From: Gemmatimonadota bacterium
GTDB lineage: Bacteria; Gemmatimonadota; Gemmatimonadetes; Gemmatimonadales; GWC2-71-9
Direction: 5' to 3'
Assembly (NCBI GenBank): GCA_003220935.1
Contig: QHTT01000099.1
Coordinates: 1 to 62,417 of the forward strand
DNA length: 62,417 bases
Below the pieces are notes generated by a model. The model was given only the letters and a program-made list of their open reading frames with translations. It did not search any database and was not told the DNA's origin. Below are positions 55,156 to 62,417 of this stretch, one piece after another (within the stretch, counting starts at the first letter, position 1; the number at the start of each line of letters is the position of its first letter). A program made the position numbers and the translations under genes.

Positions 55156-56367
55156 TCACTCGGAGCCTTCGACCGCCACGACAAACGCTTCGCCGGGGTC
55201 GAAGGTGCGTCGCAGGCCAGCGACGAGCGGGCCCACGCCTTCGCGATAGGCGCCGAAGTGGCCCACCGCGCTCCGGATCGACCAGGGGGCGCGCTCCAGG
55301 GTGAGCGGCACCTCGAGCCCCGCGAGCGTGCGCCGCAGGCGGCGCAACCGGTCGACCGTGGTGTCCCCCGCCCAGCGGATCGCCCCGACGCCGGGGCTCG
55401 CCGACACCCATTCGTCGCCCACCTGATGCTGCAACAGGTCGAGCAGCTCGTCGCTTGAGTCTGGGAGCCCGCCGGTCCGGAACGCGACGGGGCGGGTCGC
55501 GAAGCTCTCGGCCGCCCGCATCCAGAATCCATGCGCCTCGTCGGCGCGCAGCGCGGTGAACCGGCCGCCGCTCGCGCCGCGCAGCCCTGCCTCTTCGGCG
55601 GCGACGAGCGCCGCCGACCCTGCCAGCCGCACTGCGAGGGCCCAGCCCTCGCGCCGCGCCAGCGCCGGCGACATCAGCTCGAGCGCGGCCGGCTGGAGCC
55701 CGGCGGCGGCGATGTCTTCAGCGACCTGCGTCAGGTCTTCCCGAGTGCCCTCGAGGACGAACGTCTGGTCGGCGCGGGGCAAGGCGCGGAGCCGCAGGTG
55801 CACCAGCACGATCACGCCGAACGCACCGAATCCGCCCGCCTCCAGCTTGGTGAGGTCGTACCCGGCGACGTTCTTCACGACCCGCCCGCCGCTCTGTACG
55901 AGGCGGCCGTCGCCGGTGACGAAGGTGACGCCCAGGACGTGGTCACGCACTGCGCCGAAGCCCTGGCGCAGCGGCCCCGCGGTCGCCGTGGCCACGACGG
56001 AGCCGAGCGTGCGCCCCGCGAGCCCGGGAGGATCGAGCGCGAGCCACGTTCCGCGGTCGGCGAGCTGCTGGCGCAGCAGGTCGCAGCCGATCCCCGCCTC
56101 GGCAGTGGCGGAGAGGTCCTGGGGCTCGATCGCAGGAACGCGGTCGAGCCGCCGGGTGGTGAGCGCGAGGTCTGCGGGAGCGTCAGCGGGCAGCCACGTG
56201 CCGGCGCCCTCGAGCCGGACGCGCCATCCCTCCTGGCGGGCCGTGCCGAGCAGCAGCGCGACCGCATCGGGGGAGGGGGGCGCCACCCGCGGCACCGCAT
56301 CGGGGCCGCCTGCGATCTCCACGGCGTCGTCCCCGAGCAATGCGCGGACTCTGTCGAGGAGGCTCAT
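55156..56367 (-). CDS. glcE: Glycolate oxidase FAD-binding subunit GlcE
   Basis: 403 aa. The PCMH-type FAD-binding domain shows LTTRRLDRVPAIEPQDLSATAEAGI, LDPPGLAGRTLGSVVATATAGPLRQGFG and VTFVTGDGRLVQSGGRVVKNVAGYDLTKL. GlcE joins GlcD and GlcF in the membrane glycolate oxidase, which converts glycolate to glyoxylate. The ATG at 56365-56367 overlaps the glcD stop (ATGA). Confidence 0.92.
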   Translation of the reverse strand: MSLLDRVRALLGDDAVEIAGGPDAVPRVAPPSPDAVALLLGTARQEGWRVRLEGAGTWLPADAPADLALTTRRLDRVPAIEPQDLSATAEAGIGCDLLRQQLADRGTWLALDPPGLAGRTLGSVVATATAGPLRQGFGAVRDHVLGVTFVTGDGRLVQSGGRVVKNVAGYDLTKLEAGGFGAFGVIVLVHLRLRALPRADQTFVLEGTREDLTQVAEDIAAAGLQPAALELMSPALARREGWALAVRLAGSAALVAAEEAGLRGASGGRFTALRADEAHGFWMRAAESFATRPVAFRTGGLPDSSDELLDLLQHQVGDEWVSASPGVGAIRWAGDTTVDRLRRLRRTLAGLEVPLTLERAPWSIRSAVGHFGAYREGVGPLVAGLRRTFDPGEAFVVAVEGSE

Positions 56368-57878
56368 GCCGGGACGTCCTCCCATGAGCCCCGGGGCACC
56401 GCCCCGGGGTCAGCCGCCCCGAGCCTGTCCCGCTCGGCTGACCCCGGGCCGATGGCCCGGGGTTTTGCCGCTCCAGACCACTCCCGGCACGCATGCACCG
56501 GGACCACCTTCCCAGGGTTCACCCGCTCCTCCGGGTCCCACACGCGCCGCACGGCACGCATCGCGGTGAGGGATTCCGCATCGAAGATCAACGGCATATA
56601 GCGCAGCTTGTCGAGCCCCACGCCGTGCTCGCCGGTGATCGTGCCTCCCACGGCGATGCACGCCTCCATGATCTCGGCACTGGCGGTGTCCACCCTGGCC
56701 TTGAGCCCCGGCACGCGGCCGTCGAAGGAGATGTTCGGGTGCAGGTTGCCGTCGCCGGCGTGGAACACGTTGCTCACCGTGAGCTGATATGTCGCCGCGA
56801 TGCGTGCGATGGTCTCGAGCACATCGGGGAGGGTCGAGCGGGGGACGACTGCATCCTGCACGACGAGGTCGCGAGAGAGACGGCCCATCGCGCCGAACGC
56901 CTTCTTGCGGCCCTGCCACAGGCGCTCGCGCTCGCGCGAGTCAGCGGCGGTGCGGGTCGAGCGGGCGCCGTGCTCCTGCAGCACGCGCTGGATGGTTTCG
57001 GCGTCGGCGGTCACGGCGGCGTCGGAGCCGCCGTCGAGCTCGACGAGCAACACCGCCGCGGCGTCGCGCGGATACCCGGCCGCGTACACGGAGTCCTCGA
57101 CCGCGCGGACGCACGACTGGTCCATCATCTCGAGCGCAGCGGGAACGATGCCGCTGGCGATGACGGCTGAGACGGCCTCACCGGCAGTCCGGAGCGACAT
57201 GAAGTCCGCGAGCAGCGTGCGCACCGCGCGCGGCAGCGGGAGCAGCCGCACGGCGATCCGGGTCGCGATCCCGAAGTTCCCCTCGGAGCCGACGAACAGC
57301 CCGACCAGGTCGGGTCCCCACGGCTCGCCGCCCGGGCTGCCGAGCTCCACGACGCGACCGTCGCCCAGCACCACCTCGAGCGCCAGTACATGTTGCGCGG
57401 TGACGCCGTACTTGAGGCAATGCGGGCCGCCCGCGTTCTCGGCCACGTTGCCGCCCACGGTGCACGCCGTCTGGCTCGAGGGGTCGGGGGCGTAGTACAG
57501 GCCGTGCGGCGCCGCGGCGACCGAGAGTCGCGCGTTCACCACACCGGGCTCGACCAGGGCAATCCGGTTCGTGGGATCGATGCCGAGAATGCGGTTCAAT
57601 CGGGTGAGGACCAACAGCACGGCGGAGGCGTCCGCGAGGGCCCCGCCGGACAGCCCGGTCCCGGCGCCCCGCGGCACGACGGGGACGCCATGGGTGGCCA
57701 GTAGCCGCACCACCGCGATGACCTCGTCCCGGCTCCCGGGCAGCACCACGACCGCCGGCACGCGGCGGTGGGTTGGCAGGCCGTCCCGCGCGTACGTGAC
57801 GCGCTCGGCGGGCGCGGTGCGCACGTGTCGCGCGCCCACGATGCCCGCCAGGCCCTCGACCAACCCCGCGGTGATCAT
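56364..57878 (-). CDS. glcD: Glycolate oxidase catalytic FAD subunit GlcD
   Basis: 504 aa. The FAD-linked oxidase domain has VVPRGAGTGLSGGALADASAVLLVLTRLN, the GGNVAENAGGPHCLKYGVTAQHVL block and VGSEGNFGIATR. The C-terminal domain has NVFHAGDGNLHPNISFD and GTITGEHGVGLDKL. It oxidises glycolate (or D-lactate) with FAD. The last 30 residues, KPRAIGPGSAERD..., are encoded by a palindromic repeat (56380-56465) and are not part of the family. Its start overlaps the LON-domain gene. Confidence 0.93.
   Translation of the reverse strand: MITAGLVEGLAGIVGARHVRTAPAERVTYARDGLPTHRRVPAVVVLPGSRDEVIAVVRLLATHGVPVVPRGAGTGLSGGALADASAVLLVLTRLNRILGIDPTNRIALVEPGVVNARLSVAAAPHGLYYAPDPSSQTACTVGGNVAENAGGPHCLKYGVTAQHVLALEVVLGDGRVVELGSPGGEPWGPDLVGLFVGSEGNFGIATRIAVRLLPLPRAVRTLLADFMSLRTAGEAVSAVIASGIVPAALEMMDQSCVRAVEDSVYAAGYPRDAAAVLLVELDGGSDAAVTADAETIQRVLQEHGARSTRTAADSRERERLWQGRKKAFGAMGRLSRDLVVQDAVVPRSTLPDVLETIARIAATYQLTVSNVFHAGDGNLHPNISFDGRVPGLKARVDTASAEIMEACIAVGGTITGEHGVGLDKLRYMPLIFDAESLTAMRAVRRVWDPEERVNPGKVVPVHACREWSGAAKPRAIGPGSAERDRLGAADPGAVPRGSWEDVPA
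56380..56465. repeat. Nested palindromic repeat at the glcD 3' end
   Basis: AGCCCCGGGGCACCGCCCCGGGGTCAGCCG and its counterpart CGGCTGACCCCGGGCCGATGGCCCGGGGTTTT form nested stems that can fold as two adjacent hairpins, the latter followed by TTTT. It lies entirely within the last codons of glcD just before the glcE start, and could attenuate glcEF expression. Confidence 0.75.
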
Positions 57879-58561
57879 GTGGCCGGCTCGATCTGGGGGT
57901 GCGGTCCGCCGCGCCCGTTGCCCTTGGCTCGGTGCCGCACCGCCGCCCGACGCTCGGCGTCGGCTGCGAGCGGCCCCACCAGGGTGGCGAGCTGCCGCAG
58001 CCGCGCCGTGGTGCTGCGGAGCGCCAGCAGCCCGCGCTTCGCCTCCGGCGCGAGCTCGAGCGCCGCCGCCACTTGGAACGACAGGAGCTGGGGGTCGGCC
58101 GGGAGCTCGATCGCCTCGTCCTCGCGCCCGGTGAGGATGGCGAGTGCTTGCGCCAGACGCGTGAACCCCTCGCGCACATCTGCCGCAAGCGTCACGGTCT
58201 CGCTCGGGTCGACGGGCTCGTCGTCGAACTCGTCCACCCGCGCGAGCCGGTAGGGACGATCCGAGCTGACCCAGTCGATCAGGACGAAGCGTCGCTCCCC
58301 GACGGTCAGAACGTTGGAGCGGCCATCGGGTAACCCTTGCGTGTTCCGGATCACCGCCACGCATCCGACGTCGCCGGGACGCGGCAGCGCCTCGACGCCG
58401 GCCTCGCGCCCGGCTGGGACATACGCGATTCCGAACCGCCGGTCGGCGGCGAGGCAGTCAGCCAGCAGCTGGCGATAGCGCGGCTCGAAGACGTGCAATG
58501 GCTGCGGAGCCCCGGGGAACAGGACAATCGGGAGAGGAAAGATTGGGAGCTCGCGAGCCAT
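57875..58561 (-). CDS. LON-protease N-terminal (substrate-binding) domain protein
   Basis: 228 aa. ELPIFPLPIVLFPGAPQPLHVFEPRYRQLLADCL at the N-terminus and VGCVAVIRNTQGLPDGRSNVLTVGERRFVL are the standard LON substrate-binding domain. The ATPase and protease domains are absent. Stand-alone members are common and of unknown role, perhaps peptide or partner binding. The ATG at 58559-58561 precedes a strong match; upstream codons in frame are repeat-derived. It is the first gene of the glc operon. Confidence 0.88.
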   Translation of the reverse strand: MARELPIFPLPIVLFPGAPQPLHVFEPRYRQLLADCLAADRRFGIAYVPAGREAGVEALPRPGDVGCVAVIRNTQGLPDGRSNVLTVGERRFVLIDWVSSDRPYRLARVDEFDDEPVDPSETVTLAADVREGFTRLAQALAILTGREDEAIELPADPQLLSFQVAAALELAPEAKRGLLALRSTTARLRQLATLVGPLAADAERRAAVRHRAKGNGRGGPHPQIEPAT

Positions 58562-58576
58562 ATGTAATAGTATGTA

Positions 58577-58717
58577 GACGGCGAGGCAGACGCCTAGATG
58601 CCGAGACGCTGAGTGGATATGAGTCAAAAGTGGCCAGGAAGGGCTTCTCCTGACCACTCGCACCTCAGATCCACTCAGCGTCTTAGCGCCTCGGCGTCGA
58701 CCCTGACGTCTCGCCGT
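58577..58717. repeat. Long inverted repeat between the LON-domain and sigma genes
   Basis: Arms at 58577-58622 and 58664-58717 match over the core GACGCTGAGTGGAT(A/C)TGAG and outer acggcgag. An inner inverted repeat (about 58628-58660) carries GTGGCCAGGAAG / CTCCTGACCAC. The element could form a cruciform of more than 130 bases. It resembles dispersed 'gccgaggcgctaagacgc' repeats. Confidence 0.75.
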
Positions 58718-59611
58718 CTAGGCCGCTCTCCAGAATCCCTTCAGCGCCCTGCCATCTGGTGACTCACGGAGTTTTTCGAACGCCCGTTCCCGTATTTGCC
58801 TGATTCTTTCCCGTGTGACGCCCATCAGCGCCCCGATCTTCTCCAGCGTCATCGCCTCGCTGCCTTCCTCGAGGCCGTAATACAGGTAGAGGATCTTGCG
58901 CTCGCGCGGCGTCAGATACTTCTGGAAGATGCGATCGATGAACTCGCGCATCAGCCTGCCGTCGGTCTTCTCCTCGATCTCGCCGCCTTCCTGGCCCGCG
59001 AACCGCTCGCCCAGCGTAGCGGCGTCCTTGTCGGTGCGATCCACCGGGGCGTCGAGCGACAGCTCCGCCGCGGTCATGCGGCGCGCGGTGCGGACGTTCT
59101 CAACGGTGTCTTCGAGGGCGAGGGCGATTTCGTCGTCGGTGGGTTCGCGACCGAGCTCTTGCGAGAGATATGTCTCGGTTCGGCTCATGCGAATCAACTG
59201 CGAATTCTGATTCAACGGGATGCGCACGCTGCGGGTCTGCTCGGCCAGCGCCTTGAGGACCGCCTGGCGCACCCACCACACCGCGTACGAGATGAACTTC
59301 ACGCCCTGGTCAGGATCGAATTTCTTCACGGCCTTGAGCAGGCCCTCGTTGCCGATCGCCACCAGCTCGGACAGGTCGAGGCCGTGGCCCTGATACTTCT
59401 TGACGTAGGAGATGACGAAACGGAGGTTGGCGGTCACGAGCCGCTCGGCGGCTCGTTCATCGCCCCGCTGGACGCGGCGGGCGAGCCGGCGCTCTTCGGC
59501 GGGGTCCTTGATCAACGGCAGCTTTTGGATGTCCTGCAAATACTGATCGAAGGCGCCGGAAGGATTGGCTCGAAAAAACGCCTTCGCCTTGCCTCCGTTC
59601 GACCGCGCCAT
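58718..59611 (-). CDS. Primary-type RNA polymerase sigma-70 factor
   Basis: 297 aa. Region 1.2 (FDQYLQDIQKLPLI), region 2 (TANLRFVISYVKKYQGHGLDLSELVAIGNEGLLKAVKKFDPDQGVKFISYAVWWVRQA), region 3 and region 4 (LTPRERKILYLYYG ... TLEKIGALMGVTRERIRQIRERAFEKLR) are complete. It lacks region 1.1 and the long non-conserved insert of Escherichia RpoD, as in several phyla's RpoD/SigA proteins. It could be the housekeeping factor or a close paralogue. ATG 59609-59611; its promoter is listed separately. Confidence 0.92.
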   Translation of the reverse strand: MARSNGGKAKAFFRANPSGAFDQYLQDIQKLPLIKDPAEERRLARRVQRGDERAAERLVTANLRFVISYVKKYQGHGLDLSELVAIGNEGLLKAVKKFDPDQGVKFISYAVWWVRQAVLKALAEQTRSVRIPLNQNSQLIRMSRTETYLSQELGREPTDDEIALALEDTVENVRTARRMTAAELSLDAPVDRTDKDAATLGERFAGQEGGEIEEKTDGRLMREFIDRIFQKYLTPRERKILYLYYGLEEGSEAMTLEKIGALMGVTRERIRQIRERAFEKLRESPDGRALKGFWRAA

Positions 59612-59671
59612 AGCTAGGGCTCCGACGGTGGACGATGGACGGTGTTGCACGTAGCGCTGCGCAACGCCGCC

Positions 59672-59700
59672 AATATAGGAATCACGCGCACGCGGTGCAA
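59672..59700 (-). promoter_or_regulatory. Sigma-70 promoter of the sigma factor gene
   Basis: On the minus strand TTGCAC (59695-59700) and TATATT (59672-59677) are separated by exactly 17 bases, close to consensus and unusually AT-rich here. Transcription would begin about 50 bases before the ATG. Confidence 0.65.
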
Positions 59701-59764
59701 ATCTCGGCAGTTTTCAACATCACAAATTGTTAGATCACCGCAGCGGTGCGTCGTTTGTCCACTA

Positions 59765-59795
59765 TCAACATCACCTGTGGAAAAGGTGATGTTGA
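59765..59795. other. Perfect 12-bp inverted repeat in the divergent sigma/small-protein gap
   Basis: TCAACATCACCT (59765-59776) and AGGTGATGTTGA (59784-59795) flank a 7-base loop. The 350-base gap between the sigma gene and 59962 otherwise contains the sigma promoter and AT-rich sequence but no gene that I recognise. The repeat could be an operator, since it is not followed by a T-run; the half-site CAACATCAC also appears at 59715-59723. Confidence 0.5.
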
Positions 59796-59961
59796 CCGGT
59801 TGTTGAAGGCGTACGCACCAAACATAGCCGGAATGTGGAGAGGTGGGAATCGTGTGGGAAGTTGTTGACGGATATGTGATTAGTTCAGGAGTGTGACGCT
59901 CGACCTTGTTGCGGGGTGTGACGGGCCCCTATCGTAGCCGGTCCTTTTTCCGGGAGCCCTT

Positions 59962-60135
59962 GTGAGCAGCATCATCATCGGACTCGTCTTCATCGTCGGC
60001 GGCCTGTCGGGCCAGCTGGCGCTCATCGGGACCAACAGTGGCGTGGCACTCGCGGTCGTGGGCGTGTTGCTCATCGGCCGCGGCATCTGGCGCATCCGCA
60101 AGCAGCGCGCGGCGCGCGCGCCACAGGCGTTGTGA
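59962..60135 (+). CDS. Small two-helix membrane protein
   Basis: 57 aa from GTG 59962: SIIIGLVFIVGGLSGQLALIG, a short loop TNSG, then VALAVVGVLLIGRGIWRI and a basic tail (RKQRAARAPQAL). GGGAG at 59952-59956 is a fair ribosome-binding site. The two hydrophobic helices and basic C-terminus suggest a real membrane protein of unknown function. It is divergent from the sigma gene and convergent with aroB. Confidence 0.6.
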   Translation: MSSIIIGLVFIVGGLSGQLALIGTNSGVALAVVGVLLIGRGIWRIRKQRAARAPQAL

Positions 60136-60160
60136 CACGCGCTGTCTTTCCCGAATCAGT

Positions 60161-60188
60161 GTAGGGGCGCAGCATGCTGCGCCCCTAC
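60161..60188. repeat. Perfect 28-bp palindrome at the aroB 3' end
   Basis: GTAGGGGCGCAGCA followed immediately by TGCTGCGCCCCTAC, a 14-bp perfect self-complement with no loop. It sits between the two convergent genes and overlaps the aroB stop codon. It may act as a bidirectional terminator or be a dispersed repeat; a perfect palindrome of this kind is a known interspersed type in high-GC soil bacteria. Confidence 0.85.
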
Positions 60189-61300
60189 TGTTTTCCAGGC
60201 GACCCGGCCAACACCTGCCTCACCAAGGCCTCCGGCGCCGCCACGGTCCATCCCGTCTTCCCGTCGCGGTGCATCGCGCCGATCGCGCGGGGCAACGCAA
60301 ACCGCACCGTGCCGGCTCGCGCCTTCTTGTCGAGCTGCATCGCGGCGATCAGGTCGTCCACGGCGGCGGGCTCCGGCAGCGCGAGCGGCAGACCGTAACC
60401 CTCGAGCACGCCGCGGATCCGGTCCGCGGTCCCTCGCTCGGCGATCTCCAGGGCTTCCGCCAGCCGGGCCTCGCACGCCATTCCGATCGCGATCGCCTCG
60501 CCGTGGAGCACCGCGAACTTGGCGGTGGCTTCGACCGCATGGCCTACGGTATGGCCGAAGTTGAGCGTCGCGCGCCGCCCTGCTTCCCGTTCGTCGGCGG
60601 CTACCACCTCTGCCTTGATCTCGACCGAGCGAGACACGACGTGCTCCAGCGCGCCGGCGTCTTTGGCCTGCACCGCCCGGCACTCGCGCTCGAGGAACGC
60701 GACATAATCCGCGTCTGCGATGACGCCGTGCTTCACCGCCTCCGCCACTCCCGCCGCGACCTGGACGGCGGGCAGCGACGTCAGGACGTCGAGATCGGCG
60801 ATCACGAGGCGCGGCTGGTGAAACGCGCCCAGCAGGTTCTTCCCCGCCGGCACGTCGACCCCGGTCTTGCCGCCGATCGCCGAGTCGATCATGGCGAGCA
60901 GCGAGGTCGGGACCTGGACATAGGGGACGCCGCGCAGGTACGTGGCGGCGACGAACCCGGCGACGTCGCCCACTACGCCGCCACCGAGCGCGAGCACGGC
61001 GCAGTCCCGCCCGAACTGGCGAGCCAGCATCCGATCCGAGAGAGCCGCCCACGTCTCGCGCGTCTTGTTCCATTCGCCGGCGGGAAACTCGAACAGCTCT
61101 GCGGGCAACGTGGCGTCGTGCAAGCGCGTCACGACCTGCTCCCCGTACAGCTTCCCGATATGTGAATCGGTGATCACCGCATACCGAGCGGCGGGACAGG
61201 CGGCCCGCACCAGCTCGGGTAGCTCGGCCAGGAGCCCGCGGCCGATCCGGATGTCGTACGACGCGTCGCGGTGCTCCGAGATCGGGACCCGGATTTTCAC
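60185..61300 (-). CDS. aroB: 3-Dehydroquinate synthase
   Basis: 371 aa. The NAD- and zinc-site motifs are present: AVITDSHIGKLYG, ALGGGVVGDVAGFVAATYLRGVPYVQVPTSLLAMIDSAIGGKTGVD, NFGHTVGHAVE and HGEAIAIGM. It catalyses the second step of the shikimate pathway, DAHP to 3-dehydroquinate. The GTG at 61298-61300 overlaps the stop of the cobalamin adenosyltransferase gene (GTGA); a second GTG one codon upstream is possible. Confidence 0.95.
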   Translation of the reverse strand: MKIRVPISEHRDASYDIRIGRGLLAELPELVRAACPAARYAVITDSHIGKLYGEQVVTRLHDATLPAELFEFPAGEWNKTRETWAALSDRMLARQFGRDCAVLALGGGVVGDVAGFVAATYLRGVPYVQVPTSLLAMIDSAIGGKTGVDVPAGKNLLGAFHQPRLVIADLDVLTSLPAVQVAAGVAEAVKHGVIADADYVAFLERECRAVQAKDAGALEHVVSRSVEIKAEVVAADEREAGRRATLNFGHTVGHAVEATAKFAVLHGEAIAIGMACEARLAEALEIAERGTADRIRGVLEGYGLPLALPEPAAVDDLIAAMQLDKKARAGTVRFALPRAIGAMHRDGKTGWTVAAPEALVRQVLAGSPGKQ

Positions 61301-61848
61301 CACGGGACTTCTGGCGCACCGGCCGCCTGGTTGGCGACGCGCGCCAGCACGAACAGCAGGTCGGACAGCCGATTGAGATAAGGAACGACAGACGACAGGC
61401 CGTCGGTCTCGTGCTCCCGGTACAGCCGCACGACGGCGCGCTCGGCGCGGCGGCACACGGTGCGCGCCAGGTGCAGCGCAGCCGCCTTCGGCACCCCGCC
61501 GGGCAGGATGAACTGCTTCAACGCCGGCAGCTGTGGCTCGTAGCGGTCGATCGCCGCCTCGAGGACGGCGATTTGCGCTGGGCCAACCGGTGGCCCCCGC
61601 AGCGCCTTCGCGAGCTTTTCCGGGTCCGGCGTCGCGAGCTCCGCGCCGATCGTGAACAGGTCTCGTTGCACGGTCTCCAGCACGTCGCGGCAGAAGCTCC
61701 GCGGGTCCTGGGCGAGCGCGCAGCCGATGCTGGCGTTGAGCTCGTCCACTTGGCCGTACGCGTCCACTCGGAGGTGGGCCTTGGGCACGCGGCCGCCGCC
61801 GAACAGACCCGTGTCGCCGCCATCGCCAGTCTTTGTGTAGATCTTCAC
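61297..61848 (-). CDS. PduO-type cob(I)alamin adenosyltransferase
   Basis: 183 aa from GTG 61848, which follows a GGAGGGG ribosome-binding site with 6-base spacing and gives the family's standard start KIYTKTGDGGDTGL. Other features: YGQVDELNASIG, RTVCRRAERAVVRLYREHE and VPYLNRLSDLLFVLAR. It adenosylates corrinoids to make coenzyme B12. It is cotranscribed with aroB. Confidence 0.93.
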   Translation of the reverse strand: MKIYTKTGDGGDTGLFGGGRVPKAHLRVDAYGQVDELNASIGCALAQDPRSFCRDVLETVQRDLFTIGAELATPDPEKLAKALRGPPVGPAQIAVLEAAIDRYEPQLPALKQFILPGGVPKAAALHLARTVCRRAERAVVRLYREHETDGLSSVVPYLNRLSDLLFVLARVANQAAGAPEVPW

Positions 61849-61875
61849 CCGCTTCCCCTCCACCAACTCAACCTC

Positions 61876-61967
61876 GGGGAGAGGGGAGAAGGGAGAGGTT
61901 CGTGACGGTGCGCGTTCTCTAGGCTTTCGGTGCGCCGGATCGAACCTCTCCCCTCTCCCTTCTCCTG
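61876..61967. repeat. Inverted repeat of the 'ggagagggg' family
   Basis: GGGGAGAGGGGAGAAGGGAG(AGGTTCG) on the left and CGAACCTCTCCCCTCTCCC(TTCTCC) on the right, separated by about 35 bases. It is the same family as 36919-36991 and fills the divergent gap between the adenosyltransferase and the reductase genes. Confidence 0.75.
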
Positions 61968-61991
61968 TTGTCTTCCGTTACGATTGGGCGA

Positions 61992-62417
61992 ATGCAAGAC
62001 GTCAAAGATATCACGATAATCGGCGCCGGCCCGACGGGACTGTTCGGTGCCTTCTACGCCGGGATGCGCGGGGCCTCTTGCCGCCTGATCGACAACCTCG
62101 ATCAAGTCGGCGGCCAGCTCACGGCGCTCTACCCGGAGAAGTACATCTTCGACGTCGCGGGCTTCCCCAAGATCCTCGCCAAGGACCTCGTGAAGGGAAT
62201 GGCCGAGCAGGGGCTGCAGTGGAAGGCGCCGGTCCACCTCGGCCAGAAGGTCACTGGGCTGCAGCGCGCGTCGGAGAACGGCAAGCCGCTCTTCACCGTG
62301 GTCACCGAAGGAGACGCCTATCCGTCGCGCACCGTGCTCATCGCCGGTGGAATCGGCGCCTTCACCCCGCGCAAGCTGCCGCTCAAGGATGTAGACCGCT
62401 GGTACGGCCGGGGGCTG
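61992..62417 (+). CDS. Ferredoxin--NADP reductase, thioredoxin-reductase-like (5' part)
   Basis: The first 142 codons; it continues beyond the window. The N-terminal FAD-binding motif TIIGAGPTGLFGAFYAGMRG and the type-2 FNR hallmarks IDNLDQVGGQLTALYPEKYIFDVAGFPKILAKDLV are present. No CxxC redox pair is seen in the part available, which favours FNR over thioredoxin reductase. It reduces ferredoxin/flavodoxin or NADP. The ATG at 61992 lies after a weak purine stretch. Confidence 0.9.
   Translation, partial: MQDVKDITIIGAGPTGLFGAFYAGMRGASCRLIDNLDQVGGQLTALYPEKYIFDVAGFPKILAKDLVKGMAEQGLQWKAPVHLGQKVTGLQRASENGKPLFTVVTEGDAYPSRTVLIAGGIGAFTPRKLPLKDVDRWYGRGL

Overview
The window is high-GC bacterial chromosome in which genes sit back to back, often with 4-base ATGA or GTGA stop/start overlaps and many GTG starts. 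A fused Kgd-type 2-oxoglutarate dehydrogenase, cytochrome bd oxidase, Tat-exported proteins and several families of dispersed palindromes suggest a soil-type, aerobic or microaerobic Gram-negative lineage. Gemmatimonadota or a neighbouring phylum is my best guess, but I have no marker-gene proof.

Layout. 1-834: the tail of a damaged RND efflux pump. 965-3700: a sugar/sorbosone-dehydrogenase-like propeller, an SPFH protein and NfeD. 3796-5248: an exported DUF4097 protein and an S4 RNA-binding protein. 5235-12709: a nine-gene minus-strand cluster combining AdoMet decarboxylase, a membrane-fused spermidine synthase, a Tat-exported flavin amine oxidase, two zinc-ribbon DUF4178 proteins, DUF350 and an SPFH/zinc-ribbon protein. 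I read this as a membrane-associated polyamine system; it is the best candidate here for little-described biology. 12710-21049: transporters, an M16 peptidase pair and a homocysteine methyltransferase/MTHFR fusion. 21254-30555: a DUF2231 gene followed by cydAB, but cydA is interrupted by a 6-kb accessory block lying between two 199-bp direct copies of the cydA 5' end. The block holds a PIN toxin with a truncated antitoxin, an unknown gene, a PD40 lipoprotein, and an RHS protein with a C-terminal nuclease-like domain followed by a possible immunity gene. 30585-33554: small membrane genes, a Kelch protein, a lipoprotein and ORF6N. 33551-39274: kgd and a divergent beta-lactamase-like gene, with an exact 1173-bp tandem duplication that leaves broken second copies of both 5' ends. 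39396-51142: a VWA protein, MFS exporter, aspartyl protease, SPFH, AAA+ ATPase, GH38 mannosidase and a Met-rich lipoprotein. 51177-58561: a glycolate oxidase operon (glcD, glcE, glcF) with a HAD phosphatase and a YgfZ-like protein. 58718-62417: a primary-type sigma factor with a good sigma-70 promoter, aroB, a cobalamin adenosyltransferase and the start of a ferredoxin-NADP reductase.

Two themes cross the window. Short palindromic repeats of several families lie between genes, and some are read in frame inside proteins (Kgd, GlcF, GlcD, the sorbosone-dehydrogenase-like protein). There are also unusual rearrangements: the two exact duplications, and apparent in-gene deletions in the RND pump, CydA, an NTF2-like protein and the GH38 leader. 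These may be real or may be assembly errors; read mapping across the named junctions would decide. I saw no rRNA, tRNA, CRISPR array, transposase or riboswitch that I could support.
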